DNA of 64,000 nt from Massilia pinisoli (GCF_024753285.1 NZ_JANUGW010000002.1:186001-250000); one strand, 5' to 3'. Positions 44,557 to 53,762 are shown, numbered from the stretch's first letter. Numbers and translations are program-made. Notes: a model not told the origin generated them from the letters alone.

Positions 44557-45573
44557 TTATTTTGATTGGTAGATTTTGTCGAATTCACCACCGTCGTCGA
44601 AATGGCGCTTCTGCGCAGCCCGCCATCCGCCGAATACCTCATCCACGGTGAACAGCTGGACCGGCTTGTAGTTGGCGGCGAACTGTTTCATGATTTTCGG
44701 GTTGCGCACGCGCAGATAATGCTTCGCGCCGATCTCCTGGCCCGTCTCCGAATACAGGAAGTTGAGGTAGGCCGTGGCCTGCTTGCGGGTGCCCTTGCGG
44801 TCGACGACCTTGTCGACGACGGCGACGGGAGACTCGGCCAGCACGGAGATCGCGGGATACACGACTTCGAAATCGTTGCCGAACTCGGCGCGCACGAGGT
44901 TGACCTCGTTCTCGAACGTCACGAGGGCGTCGCCGATCTGGCGCTGCGTGAACGTGGTGGTGGCGGCGCGGCCGCCAGCGTCCAGCACGGGCACGTTCTT
45001 GAAGATCTTGCCGACCAGGTCGCGCGCCTGGGCTTCGGTACCGCCTTTCTTGAGCACGGAGCCCCAGGCGGCCAGGTACGTATAACGGCCGTTGCCGGCG
45101 GTCTTCGGGTTCGGGATGACGACTTTCACACCTGGCTTGGCGAGGTCGGCCCAGTCGTGGATGCCTTTCGGATTGCCCTTGCGCACCAGGAACACCATGG
45201 TCGAGTAATAGGGTGCCGCATTGTCCGGGAATTTCTTCGCCCAGTCCTTCGCGACGAGGCCGCGGTCGGCCAGCATGTCGATGTCGTTGGCCTGATTCAT
45301 CGTGACGACGGACGCTTCCAGGCCGTCCGCGACGGCGCGGGCCTGCTTGCTGGAGCCGCCGTGCGACTGCTTGATCGTGATGGTCTCGCCCGTCGTCTTC
45401 TTCCATTCGGCGACGAAGGCGGGGTTGATGTCCTTGTACAGCTCGCGTGCCACGTCGTAGGACACGTTCAGCAATTCCACGTCGGCGGCCTGGGCGCCGA
45501 GGGGAAGGAGGGCGCTGCCGAGGGCCAGCGCGAGCAGCGCGCGGCGCAGGGAGGAAACGGATGGGATCGCCAT
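44557..45573 (-). CDS. sbp: Sulfate/thiosulfate ABC transporter periplasmic binding protein
   Basis: The product has 338 residues with a signal peptide ending in GAQAAD. The sulfate-binding family motifs LLNVSYDVARELYKDINPAF, KQSHGGSSKQARAV and PNPKTAGNGRYTYLAAWG are all present. It delivers sulfate or thiosulfate to the CysTWA importer for cysteine synthesis. The permease and ATPase genes are not adjacent; the gene is flanked by a terminator and a 228-nt upstream region with no gene. AAGGA precedes the ATG. Confidence 0.95.
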   Translation of the reverse strand: MAIPSVSSLRRALLALALGSALLPLGAQAADVELLNVSYDVARELYKDINPAFVAEWKKTTGETITIKQSHGGSSKQARAVADGLEASVVTMNQANDIDMLADRGLVAKDWAKKFPDNAAPYYSTMVFLVRKGNPKGIHDWADLAKPGVKVVIPNPKTAGNGRYTYLAAWGSVLKKGGTEAQARDLVGKIFKNVPVLDAGGRAATTTFTQRQIGDALVTFENEVNLVRAEFGNDFEVVYPAISVLAESPVAVVDKVVDRKGTRKQATAYLNFLYSETGQEIGAKHYLRVRNPKIMKQFAANYKPVQLFTVDEVFGGWRAAQKRHFDDGGEFDKIYQSK

Positions 45574-45801
45574 ATTATTGTTCCTTGTGAAGACTCTCTA
45601 GGGGTGATGGATGTTCCGTTAAAAAATAGCAAAACAAAAGTACATTTTTATCATATGCTTAGACGCCCCATGAGGCATGCATACGTTTGGAGGCCGCGCA
45701 AAGCAGGCGTAGCGCGTTTGAGTTATAGTCCGGCCTTCCGCTGTTCGGACCGGTTGACGGTTCGCTGATTCATCGTTTGTACTGGGTTGACGTTGAAAAC
45801 C

Positions 45802-46329
45802 ATGGGTATCGAAATTCGCCAGGCTATACCGAATGACGCGCAGGCTGCGTGCCGGCTGCTGCGCCATTCGATCGAGGAAGGGTGCATGCCCGACCACGGC
45901 GGCCGGCCCGACATCCTGCAGGCCTGGCTCGGCAACAAGACGACCGACAACGTGCTTGGCTGGCTGTCGTCGCCCAGCAACTACGCCGTCGTTGCCGATC
46001 GCGACGTCGACGGCGTGCGCGAAGTGATCGGTTTCGCCCTCGTGAACCAGGCCGGCAAGGTGCCGCTGTGCTATGTCCGTCCCGATCTGTTGCGTAAAGG
46101 CGTCGGCACGGCGTTGCTGTGCGCGCTGGAAGCGCAGGCGCGCGCGTGGAATATCCGCAAGCTGCATATGCAAAGCCCGGGCTCGGCGAGCGGCTTTTTC
46201 GAACGCCAGGGCTATGTCAATGCGGGCAAGGACAAGGCTTGCTACGGGCTCGAATGCGATTTTCTCTGGAAGCAGCTCGACGCGGAATCGGCCCCGGCCC
46301 GCAAGCGATTTTGCAATTGCAGCCAGTAA
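45802..46329 (+). CDS. GNAT-family N-acetyltransferase
   Basis: The product has 175 residues from ATG 45802; the TTG at 45787 is a weaker alternative. The acetyl-CoA loop is in RPDLLRKGVGTALLCALEAQA, and SPGSASGFFERQGYVNAG is the typical GNAT motif B region. Substrate unknown. The C-terminal 15 residues include CNCS, which is unusual for the family. It is monocistronic. Confidence 0.85.
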   Translation: MGIEIRQAIPNDAQAACRLLRHSIEEGCMPDHGGRPDILQAWLGNKTTDNVLGWLSSPSNYAVVADRDVDGVREVIGFALVNQAGKVPLCYVRPDLLRKGVGTALLCALEAQARAWNIRKLHMQSPGSASGFFERQGYVNAGKDKACYGLECDFLWKQLDAESAPARKRFCNCSQ

Positions 46330-46347
46330 GCTGCCTCATGCCTTGAT

Positions 46348-46369
46348 CGTTGTGTAACATTACGCAACG
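46348..46369. promoter_or_regulatory. Operator-like palindrome upstream of the DUF882 gene
   Basis: CGTTGTGTAA and TTACGCAACG form 10-bp arms with one mismatch, separated by CA. A TATAGT -10-like element lies downstream at 46403-46408. The site is 66-87 nt before the DUF882 start, where a regulator dimer could bind. It might instead be a short hairpin ending the GNAT transcript, but no T-run follows. Confidence 0.4.
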
Positions 46370-46434
46370 TGAACTCATCTTTTTTCTCGCCAGCGCATGC
46401 GCTATAGTAGGCGGCTTCCAATGATGAGTTCGTT

Positions 46435-47094
46435 ATGGCTTCCCGCAGAGACTTTCTTCACCAAGGCTTGCGCCTGACCGCGCTGGGACTTGTCGCCGTC
46501 CCGCTCGCGCAAGCCGAAGCGGCCCGCGCCGGCCGCGACCAGGTCGATGCCCCCGGCACCACGGAGCTGGAACCACCTCCCGACCTGTTCGATGCCCAGG
46601 TCGTCGACATCGACTTCTGGGTCAAGCCCCGCACCTTGTCGCTGATCCGTCCGCAAAGCGGCGAGCGCACCAGCGTCCTGTACTGGAAGGACGGCGAGGT
46701 GATCGACGCCGCGTACCAGGAACTGTGCCATCTGCTGCGCGACGTCAACGGCAAGGCATCGATCGCCATCGACCCCAAGCTGCTCGAGACGTTGTGGGCG
46801 TCGCAGGCCTTCGTCGCACGCTACGGCCTCGACCGCCCGCTGGAAATCCTGTCCGGCTACCGCACGCCGGCGTCCAACAACCGCCTGATCGAGCAGGGCG
46901 TGCCCGCGGCGCGCCAGTCGCTGCACATGTCCGGCAAGGCGGCCGACGTGCGCATAGCGGGCCTCACGGAGGAAGTGCTGGGCGGGCTCGTGAAGAGCTT
47001 CCGCCAGGGCGGCGTCGGCTTTTATTACCGCTCCGGCCCGAAAGGCGGCTGGATCCACACGGACACGGGCTTGAACCGGACCTGGAAGGGCTGA
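46435..47094 (+). CDS. ycbK: Tat-exported DUF882 (YcbK-like) M15-type peptidase
   Basis: The product has 219 residues. The N-terminus MASRRDFLHQGLRLTALGL has a twin-arginine export signal (SRRDFL). The mature part carries LEILSGYRTPASNNRL, SLHMSGKAADVR and YYRSGPKGGWIHTDTG, matching the zinc ligands of M15A/DUF882 D,D-carboxypeptidase-like proteins. It probably acts on periplasmic peptidoglycan. The family symbol follows E. coli ycbK. Confidence 0.85.
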   Translation: MASRRDFLHQGLRLTALGLVAVPLAQAEAARAGRDQVDAPGTTELEPPPDLFDAQVVDIDFWVKPRTLSLIRPQSGERTSVLYWKDGEVIDAAYQELCHLLRDVNGKASIAIDPKLLETLWASQAFVARYGLDRPLEILSGYRTPASNNRLIEQGVPAARQSLHMSGKAADVRIAGLTEEVLGGLVKSFRQGGVGFYYRSGPKGGWIHTDTGLNRTWKG

Positions 47095-47112
47095 GCCGAG
47101 GATAGGCGGCGC

Positions 47113-47130
47113 ACGCGTTCGCGCGTTTTT
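47113..47130 (+). terminator. Intrinsic terminator after the DUF882 gene
   Basis: ACGCG-TTCG-CGCGT forms a 5-bp stem closed by a UUCG tetraloop and is followed by TTTT. It starts 19 nt after the DUF882 stop. Confidence 0.6.
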
Positions 47131-47188
47131 GCTATCTTGAGTGAACGGCATGCACCGCAGGCCGTAACAATCTTTCCTGAAGGAGGAC

Positions 47189-47476
47189 ATGATGGCAACC
47201 ATGGACGCACCGACAATGGAACGACGGCACCTGCCCGAAAGGCGCGCCGCCGTGCGCGAAGGCACGACGCTGATGACCGGTCTCGATTTCCTCGCGATGG
47301 CCTTGCTGATCGTCGGCGGCCTCAACTGGGCGATGGTCGGCTTGCTCGACATCGACGTCGTCGCCACACTGTTCGGCCCGGGCAGCCCCGCGAGCCGTGT
47401 CGTGTACGTGGTCATCGGCCTGGCCGCGCTGTATTCCATCTATACGGCGATCAAGCTGAGCCGCCACCAGCACTGA
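47189..47476 (+). CDS. DUF378 small membrane protein
   Basis: The product has 95 residues. After a charged 28-residue tail, TM1 (FLAMALLIVGGLNWAMVGL) and TM2 (VVYVVIGLAALYSIYTAI) match the DUF378 family. AAGGAGG precedes the ATG. It is an inner-membrane protein of unknown role. The stop directly abuts the next start, so it is co-transcribed with the metallophosphoesterase. Confidence 0.85.
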   Translation: MMATMDAPTMERRHLPERRAAVREGTTLMTGLDFLAMALLIVGGLNWAMVGLLDIDVVATLFGPGSPASRVVYVVIGLAALYSIYTAIKLSRHQH

Positions 47477-47935
47477 ATGCGCGTCGGCCTGATTTCCGAC
47501 ACGCACGGCCTGCTGCGGCCCGAAGCGCTCGACTTTCTTGCGGGCGCCGACCACATCGTCCACGGCGGCGACATCGGCAGTCCGGACATCCTCGAGCGCC
47601 TGGCGGCGCTCGCGCCGCTGACGGTCGTGCGCGGTAATAACGACACGGCGCCTTGGGCACATGAGATTCCCGCGACGGCCCGCGTCGATCTCGGGCGCGT
47701 CGCCCTGTACGCCATCCACGACTTGAAAGAACTCGACATCGCCCCGCGCGCGGCCGGCGTGCGGATCGTCGTGTCCGGCCACTCGCACCGGCCCGCGTGC
47801 ACGGAGCGCGACGGTGTGCTGTACGTGAATCCGGGCAGTGCGGGTCGGCGCCGCTTCAGCCTGCCGATCGCGGCCGCTGAACTCGTCATCGACGGCGATC
47901 AGGTGCATGCGCGCATCGTGATACTCGTCCCGTGA
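47477..47935 (+). CDS. YfcE/MJ0936-type metallophosphoesterase
   Basis: The product has 152 residues. The metal motifs are GLISDTHG at the N-terminus, HGGDIG, VRGNNDT and VSGHSH, followed by YVNPGSAG. Such proteins are manganese-dependent phosphodiesterases. There is no gap after the DUF378 stop. Confidence 0.9.
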   Translation: MRVGLISDTHGLLRPEALDFLAGADHIVHGGDIGSPDILERLAALAPLTVVRGNNDTAPWAHEIPATARVDLGRVALYAIHDLKELDIAPRAAGVRIVVSGHSHRPACTERDGVLYVNPGSAGRRRFSLPIAAAELVIDGDQVHARIVILVP

Positions 47936-48005
47936 GCGTGTGCTGGCCGCGGGACGGGAAATGCCGTAGCATACGCGCCGTCCTCAAGCTTGATCGATCT
48001 CACCC

Positions 48006-48425
48006 ATGACGCACGACGCCAACCAGAACAACGACACCGAACGTCCCCGTTTCCGCCCCGTCCCGTGGACGTCGCTGGAGACCCCGCAGGACGTCGAGCT
48101 GTGGATAGCCGAGCACGACCGCGCGATGCACGAGCTCGTCAAGCCGCACGAGACGGGCGTCGGCGTGCGCTTCCGCCTCGCGCCCGGCGGCGACATCTAT
48201 ATGCAGACGGCGGCCGACGCCGTCATCCTCGACGTCGAGCCGGACGCCGGCTGGGTCGCGCCGCTGATCATGGCCGCGACGGGCGCCGAGCAGCCGGCCG
48301 GCACGACCTGGGTGCTGCCGGACGACAAGCTCGTGCAGTTGCTGCTGGGTTTGTCGACCCTCGTCGAGAGTTCGCTGATCGTCACGGGGCACAACTTCGG
48401 CAAGCATGGGCGGCGACAGTTTTAG
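48006..48425 (+). CDS. Hypothetical protein, 139 residues
   Basis: I do not recognise a domain. The sequence is acidic, soluble and Pro/Thr-rich at the start; WTSLETPQDVELWIAEHDRAMHEL (about 21-44) is likely helical, and a hydrophobic LVQLLLGLSTLVESSLIVTG lies near the C-terminus. Coding is supported by compositional match to its neighbours and by position between the metallophosphoesterase and the ABC genes, though no strong ribosome site is seen. Confidence 0.5.
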   Translation: MTHDANQNNDTERPRFRPVPWTSLETPQDVELWIAEHDRAMHELVKPHETGVGVRFRLAPGGDIYMQTAADAVILDVEPDAGWVAPLIMAATGAEQPAGTTWVLPDDKLVQLLLGLSTLVESSLIVTGHNFGKHGRRQF

Positions 48426-48507
48426 CATATATTTACGACAATATTTCCTTTGCGCATAGGCGCGATTCGGTGTTAAATCAGCGATGTCCGAACGACGAGC
48501 TGAGCCG

Positions 48508-49320
48508 ATGCACATTCGATTCCTGAACACCACGCGGCGCGCGCTGCTGTCCACTGCGGCGCTGGCCGCCGGCTTGGCGGTCGTGGCCGCACCCGTCCGC
48601 GCGGCGGACCTCATCGACACGGTCAAGGCGCGCGGCACCTTGCGCATCGCAATGGAAGGGACGTATCCGCCGTTTAATTTCAAGGATGCGAAGACGGGGC
48701 AGCTTGCGGGCTACGACGTCGACGTCGCCAAGCTCGTGTGCGCGAAGCTGGGCGTGCAGCCGGAATTCGTGACGACGGAATGGGCGGCTATCCTCGCGGG
48801 CCTCGCTGCCGGCAAATACGACGCCATCGTGAGCCAGGTCGGCATCACGCCGCGGCGCCAGCAGGCGTTCGATTTTTCCCAACCTTACACGTACTCCGCG
48901 CCGCAATTGATCGTGCGCCGCAACGAGGAAGCGACCTATCGCAGCCTCGCCGACCTCAAGGGGCGGACCGTCGGCGTGGGGCAGGGCAGCGTGTTCGAGC
49001 AGCAGGTGCGCGCCGTGCCCGGCATCGAGGTCAAGCATTATCCGGCCGCGCCGGAGAACCTGCAGGACCTCGCGTTCGGCCGCATCGATGCCGCCCTCAA
49101 CGACAGCCTGATGGTCGCGTATCTGCTGAAGAATTCGCAGCTGCCGATCCGCGCGGGCGCGCGCGTGGGCGATGTCGAGCGCACGGGCATTGCCTTCCGC
49201 AAAGGCAATCCGAAATTCCATGCGGCCATCGACAAGGCCCTCGACGAGGCGCGCGCGGACGGCAGCCTGAAGCAGGTGTCGCTGAAGTGGTTCGGCGTCG
49301 ACGCGACGCACGCCCCGTGA
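48508..49320 (+). CDS. Polar amino-acid (cystine-type) ABC transporter binding protein
   Basis: The product has 270 residues from ATG 48508; an ATG at 48484 is also possible. A signal peptide ends in VRAAD, and the family 3 solute-binding fold starts VKARGTLRIAMEGTYPPFNF with the later GYDVDVAKLVCAKLGV. The ligand may be cystine or a polar amino acid; the GYDVD and SQVGITPRR segments recall FliY/TcyJ. The permease gene overlaps it as GTGA. Confidence 0.9.
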   Translation: MHIRFLNTTRRALLSTAALAAGLAVVAAPVRAADLIDTVKARGTLRIAMEGTYPPFNFKDAKTGQLAGYDVDVAKLVCAKLGVQPEFVTTEWAAILAGLAAGKYDAIVSQVGITPRRQQAFDFSQPYTYSAPQLIVRRNEEATYRSLADLKGRTVGVGQGSVFEQQVRAVPGIEVKHYPAAPENLQDLAFGRIDAALNDSLMVAYLLKNSQLPIRAGARVGDVERTGIAFRKGNPKFHAAIDKALDEARADGSLKQVSLKWFGVDATHAP

Positions 49321-49994
49321 CATCCCTGGCCGCGCTCACGGAACTCGTCGACCTGCTGCGCGAGGCGGCCCCCGTGCTGGCGAAAGGGGCCGGCACGACG
49401 CTCGCGTTCGCGGTGGCGTCGATGGCCGGCGGGCTCGTGCTGGGCTTCCCGACCGCCGTCCTGCGCGTGGCGCCGTGGGCGCCGCTGCGCTGGCCGGCCG
49501 CGCTGTACGTGAGCGCGTTCCGCGGCACGCCGCTGCTCGTGCAGTTGTTCGTCATCTACTACGGCTTGCCGGGCATCGGCATCGCCTTCACGCCGGTCAC
49601 GGCCGGGGTCCTCGCGCTGTCGCTGAACGCGGGCGCGTATCTGTCGGAAAGCCTGCGTGGCGCCATTCTCGGCGTCGGGGCGGGCCAGTGGAATGCCGGG
49701 TTCAGCCTCGGCCTCACGTACCGCCAGACGCTGGGCCTCGTGATCCTGCCGCAGGCGCTGCGCGTGGCCGTGCCGGCGATGAGCAATACGTTGATCAGCC
49801 TGATCAAGGACACGGCCCTCGTGTCCGTCATCACCGTGAGCGAGCTGATGCTCGCGACGAAGGAATTGATTGCCGTGACGTTCCGGCCATTGCCGCTGTA
49901 CGTGGCGGCCGCCGGCGTGTACTGGCTGCTGAGCCTGTTCTTCGAAGCGGTGCAGCGGCGCGCGGAGCGCCACGTCAACCGCGGCCACCAATGA
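49317..49994 (+). CDS. Polar amino-acid ABC transporter permease
   Basis: The product has 225 residues from GTG 49317, overlapping the preceding stop. The family signature YVSAFRGTPLLVQLFVIYYG and the EAA-loop SLGLTYRQTLGLVILPQALR are clear, with about five membrane segments. No ATP-binding subunit follows; a terminator and a convergent gene come next. It must borrow an ATPase from elsewhere. Confidence 0.92.
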   Translation: MTSLAALTELVDLLREAAPVLAKGAGTTLAFAVASMAGGLVLGFPTAVLRVAPWAPLRWPAALYVSAFRGTPLLVQLFVIYYGLPGIGIAFTPVTAGVLALSLNAGAYLSESLRGAILGVGAGQWNAGFSLGLTYRQTLGLVILPQALRVAVPAMSNTLISLIKDTALVSVITVSELMLATKELIAVTFRPLPLYVAAAGVYWLLSLFFEAVQRRAERHVNRGHQ

Positions 49995-49995
49995 A

Positions 49996-50019
49996 AAACG
50001 GCGGATCGCTCCGCCGTTT
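49996..50019. terminator. Bidirectional terminator between permease and ETF-QO genes
   Basis: AAACGGCGGA and TCCGCCGTTT form a perfect 10-bp stem around TCGC. A-rich and T-rich ends allow termination from both sides of the convergent pair. Confidence 0.75.
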
Positions 50020-50024
50020 GCTCA

Positions 50025-51701
50025 TCACATGTTCGGGTAATTCGGCCCGCCGCCGCCTTCCGGCGTGACCCAAACGATGTTCTGCGTCGGGTCCTTGATG
50101 TCGCACGTCTTGCAGTGCACGCAATTCTGCGCATTGATCTGCAGGCGATCGTTGCCCTCGTCCGTCTTCACGAATTCGTACACGCCGGCAGGGCAGTAGC
50201 GCTGTTCCGGACCCGCGAACTTGGCGAGATTGATCTCGACCGGCACGTTCGGATTTTTCAGCGTGAGGTGCACGGGCTGGTCTTCCGCGTGGTTCGTGTT
50301 CGAGATGAACACGGACGACAGGCGGTCGAACGTCAGCTTGCCGTCCGGCTTCGGATACACGATCGGCTTGAAGTCGGACGCCGGGCGCAGGCATTCGTGG
50401 TCGGCGTGCTGGTGGCGCAGGGTCCACGGCGCCTTGCCCTTGAACAGGATCTGGTCGATGCCGGTCATCAGGGTGCCAAGGACGAGACCCTTGCTCATCC
50501 ACGGCTTGAAGTTGCGCGCCACGTGCAGTTCCTCGTGCAGCCACGACTGCTCGAACGCGGCCGGATAGCTCGTCAGTTCGTCGTGCTGGCGGCCCGCGCC
50601 CAGTGCGGCGTAGGCGGCGTCGGCCGCGAGCATGCCCGTCTTGATGGCGGCATGGCTGCCCTTGATGCGGCTCGTGTTGAGGAAGCCGGCGTCGCAGCCG
50701 ATCAGTGCGCCGCCCGGGAACACGGTCTTCGGCAGCGATTGCAGGCCGCCCGCCGTGATCGCGCGCGCGCCGTACGAGATGCGTTTGCCGCCTTCGAAGA
50801 AGTGGCGGATCGAGGGATGCGTTTTATAACGCTGGAATTCCTCGTACGGCGACAGGTACGGGTTCTGGTACGACAGGCCGACGATGAAGCCGACGGCGAC
50901 CTGGTTGTTTTCGAGGTGGTACAGGAACGAGCCGCCGTACGTGTCGTTGGGCAGCGGCCAGCCGGCCGTGTGGACCACGAGGCCCGGCTGGTGCTTGGCC
51001 GGATCGATTTCCCACAGTTCCTTGATGCCGATGCCGTACGTCTGCGGATCCTTGCCCTTGTTCAGGTCGTATTTCGCCATCAGCTGCTTGCCGAGGTGGC
51101 CGCGCGAGCCTTCCGCGAACAGCGTGTATTTCGCGTGCAGTTCCATGCCCAGCTGGAAGGCGTCCGTCGGCTGGCCGTGGCGGTTGACGCCCATATTTCC
51201 GGTCGCGACGCCCTTCACGGAACCGTCGTCGTTGTACAGGATCTCCGCGGCCGGGAAGCCCGGGAAGATCTCGACGCCCAGCGCTTCCGCCTGCTGACCC
51301 AGCCAGCGCACGACGTTCGCCAGCGAGATCACGTAGTTGCCGTGGTTGGTCAGCATCTTCGGCATCATGAACGACGGCGTCTGGTAAGACTTCGTCTCCG
51401 TGAGGAACAGCATGCGGTCTTCCGTAACGGCCGTGTTCAGCGGCGCACCCAGCTCCTTCCAGTTCGGGAACAGCTCGTTCAGCGCGCGCGGGTCCATGAC
51501 GGCGCCCGAGAGGATGTGCGCACCCAGCTCGCCGCCTTTTTCCAGCACGCACACCGACACGTCCTGGCCTTTTTCGGCAGCGAGCTGTTTCAGGCGGATC
51601 GCGGCCGACAGGCCGGCGGGGCCGCCGCCGACGATGACCACGTCGTATTCCATTGCTTCGCGGGGGCCGTATTCTTCGAGGAGGGTGTTGGGCTGAGTCA
51701 T
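50025..51701 (-). CDS. Electron transfer flavoprotein-ubiquinone oxidoreductase
   Basis: The product has 558 residues. It has the FAD motif DVVIVGGGPAGLSAAIRL at residues about 20-37, a ubiquinone/membrane-binding middle, and C-terminal 4Fe-4S cysteines in CPAGVYEF and NCVHCKTCDIKDP. It passes electrons from ETF, reduced by acyl-CoA and other dehydrogenases, to the quinone pool. The eukaryotic gene is ETFDH. It is monocistronic. Confidence 0.96.
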   Translation of the reverse strand: MTQPNTLLEEYGPREAMEYDVVIVGGGPAGLSAAIRLKQLAAEKGQDVSVCVLEKGGELGAHILSGAVMDPRALNELFPNWKELGAPLNTAVTEDRMLFLTETKSYQTPSFMMPKMLTNHGNYVISLANVVRWLGQQAEALGVEIFPGFPAAEILYNDDGSVKGVATGNMGVNRHGQPTDAFQLGMELHAKYTLFAEGSRGHLGKQLMAKYDLNKGKDPQTYGIGIKELWEIDPAKHQPGLVVHTAGWPLPNDTYGGSFLYHLENNQVAVGFIVGLSYQNPYLSPYEEFQRYKTHPSIRHFFEGGKRISYGARAITAGGLQSLPKTVFPGGALIGCDAGFLNTSRIKGSHAAIKTGMLAADAAYAALGAGRQHDELTSYPAAFEQSWLHEELHVARNFKPWMSKGLVLGTLMTGIDQILFKGKAPWTLRHQHADHECLRPASDFKPIVYPKPDGKLTFDRLSSVFISNTNHAEDQPVHLTLKNPNVPVEINLAKFAGPEQRYCPAGVYEFVKTDEGNDRLQINAQNCVHCKTCDIKDPTQNIVWVTPEGGGGPNYPNM

Positions 51702-51879
51702 GTCTTATTGGAGTGATTAAATTTAAGCACGAGTGTGCACTTTTTTGCGCTCGTTGGCAACGTCGAGCGTCATTGTAGGGCAACTATTAGACGCGCCAAT
51801 CTAATCGGCGTGAAATAGGTGAAGTGTGCAATCATTATGGCTTCGCAACAGAATTTAGTTCGGGGACAGGGGGCGTAAC

Positions 51880-52656
51880 GTGGGTATTGAAGTCAATTTC
51901 GAAGGAAAGATCGCGATGGTCACGGGCGCGTCGAGCGGGTTGGGCGCGCGTTTTGCCAAGGCGCTGGCCGGTGCCGGCGCCCAGGTCGTGCTGGCGTCGC
52001 GCCGCATCGAACGCCTGAAGGAATTGCGCGCCGAGATCGAGGCCGAGGGCGGCGCGGCCCACGTCGTCGCGCTGGACGTGACGGACCTCGCGAGCATCAA
52101 GTCCGCGATCGCCCACGCGGAGACGGAGGCGGGGCCGATCGACATCCTCGTCAACAACTCCGGCGTGTCGACCACGCAGCGCCTGCTCGACGTGAACGAG
52201 GAAGACTACGGCTACGTGATGGACACGAATCTGCGCGGCGCGTTCTTCATGGCCCAGCAGACCGCGAAGCGCATGATCCAGCGCGCGAAGGGCGATCCGA
52301 AGAAGCAGCACCGCATCGTCAACATCGCGTCGGTCGCGGGCCTGCGCGTGCTGCCGCAGATCGGCGTGTACTGCATGAGCAAGGCCGGCGTCGTGCAGAT
52401 GACGAAGGCGATGGCCGTCGAATGGGGCCGCTACGGCATCAACGTGAACGCCATCTGCCCGGGCTATATCGCGACCGAGATGAACGAGGATTATTTCGAC
52501 ACGGAGCAGGGCAAGAAGCTGATCGAGATGCTGCCGCGCCGCCGCACGGGCCGGCCGGAAGACCTCGACGGCCTGCTGCTGTTGCTCGCCGCGGAAGAAG
52601 CCCATTTCATCAACGGCGCCATCATCACGGCCGACGACGGCATGACGGCGCAGTGA
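51880..52656 (+). CDS. Short-chain dehydrogenase/reductase
   Basis: The product has 258 residues from GTG 51880, with GGGACAGGGGG upstream. The NAD(P) motif is MVTGASSGLGARF, followed by NNSG and the catalytic Ser in NIASVAG, with YCMSKAG (YxxxK). LASRR after the second strand suggests NADPH. Neighbouring ETF-QO and thioesterase genes hint at acyl-CoA metabolism. Substrate unknown. Confidence 0.9.
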   Translation: MGIEVNFEGKIAMVTGASSGLGARFAKALAGAGAQVVLASRRIERLKELRAEIEAEGGAAHVVALDVTDLASIKSAIAHAETEAGPIDILVNNSGVSTTQRLLDVNEEDYGYVMDTNLRGAFFMAQQTAKRMIQRAKGDPKKQHRIVNIASVAGLRVLPQIGVYCMSKAGVVQMTKAMAVEWGRYGINVNAICPGYIATEMNEDYFDTEQGKKLIEMLPRRRTGRPEDLDGLLLLLAAEEAHFINGAIITADDGMTAQ

Positions 52657-52781
52657 GCCTCGCCGTCGAGTCCTTCCTCTAGGACGCGGGGCCCGAAGCC
52701 CCGTATCATTCCGTCCGCATGACACGGCCCGCCGCGCCCGCGCGCGGCGGGGACGATTTTCCTTTATCGAATCAAGCAACA

Positions 52782-53201
52782 ATGAGTGAAAAGAAGCAGG
52801 TTCACGTCATGCGCCAGGCGATCCGCTGGGGCGACATGGACGCATTCGGCCACGTGAACAACACGGTGTATTTCCGGTACATGGAGAGCGGGCGCATCGC
52901 CTTCCTCGAACAGGCGGCGGGCGACCTCGACATCCAGGGGCAGGGACCGGTGATCGTCACCGCGCACTGCTCGTTCATCAAACAGCTGAAGTATCCGGGC
53001 GAGATCGAAATCCGCACGTTCGCAGGTCCTGCGGGGCGCTCCAGCTTCGACGTGACGCACGAGATCCGCATGGTCAATGCGGACGGCCGTGCCGACGTCG
53101 TTGCCGCGGAAGGTGGCGGCAAGGTCGTGTGGATCGATTTCGCGGCCGAGAAATCGGTGCCGTTGCCGGCCCGACTGCGCGAGATACTGCCTCCCGGCTG
53201 A
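52782..53201 (+). CDS. 4HBT-family acyl-CoA thioesterase
   Basis: The product has 139 residues from ATG 52782; a longer in-frame ATG at 52719 lies within the upstream spacer. IRWGDMDAFGHVNNTVYFRYME is the hotdog-fold catalytic region (about 13-34), with Asp and His conserved as in 4-hydroxybenzoyl-CoA thioesterase/YbgC types. It hydrolyses acyl-CoA esters. It is convergent with the PAS-LuxR gene without a gap. Confidence 0.88.
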   Translation: MSEKKQVHVMRQAIRWGDMDAFGHVNNTVYFRYMESGRIAFLEQAAGDLDIQGQGPVIVTAHCSFIKQLKYPGEIEIRTFAGPAGRSSFDVTHEIRMVNADGRADVVAAEGGGKVVWIDFAAEKSVPLPARLREILPPG

Positions 53202-53762
53202 TCAGCGCGCCATGCCGACGAGCTTGTGCACGAGTTCCGACGACGTCGACGCCGAGAACTTGCGCATGAGCTTGGCCCGGTGCATCTCCACCGTGCGCGG
53301 CGACAGATCGGTCTCGCGCGCGATTACCTTGCTCGTCTTGCCTTCGACGAGCAGCGCCGCGATCTCGCGCTCCCGCGGCGTGAGTTCGGCCGTGACCGGA
53401 CGCTTTTCGCTGACGTCCTCGAACGTCCACACGCCGGCGCCCAGCGGCTCGGCCGGGTCGAGCGCGCGGCCCGTCACGTGGCACCAGAACAGCTCTCCAT
53501 TTCCCCGCCGCATGATGCGCTCGTCCGAGTAGCGGCCCTTCGCGTTCATGATGGGAATGATGCGGTCGCCCGTGCGCAGGAACTCGTCCATGGTCGGATA
53601 CAGTACCGAGAACGACTGGCCGTCGAGCTGCGTGCGCTGGTAGCCGAACATCGCCGCCAGCGCGTGGTTGCACGACTGGATCACGCGGTTCACCGAGATG
53701 CACATGCCGACGGGCGCGTGCTGGAAAATCAACTCGTAATCGATGGCGTATGATGCGTTCAT
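53202..53762 (-). CDS. PAS-domain LuxR-type response regulator
   Basis: The product has 186 residues. An N-terminal PAS domain (residues about 8-115, IFQHAPVGMCISVNRVI to WTFEDVSEK) is followed by a GerE HTH, LTPREREIAALLVEGKTSKV (LTPREREI motif), ending in LSPRTVEMHRAKLM. No receiver phosphoacceptor is present, so the PAS domain is the sensor. It is divergent from the CoA-transferase genes across 159 nt and may regulate them. Confidence 0.85.
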   Translation of the reverse strand: MNASYAIDYELIFQHAPVGMCISVNRVIQSCNHALAAMFGYQRTQLDGQSFSVLYPTMDEFLRTGDRIIPIMNAKGRYSDERIMRRGNGELFWCHVTGRALDPAEPLGAGVWTFEDVSEKRPVTAELTPREREIAALLVEGKTSKVIARETDLSPRTVEMHRAKLMRKFSASTSSELVHKLVGMAR

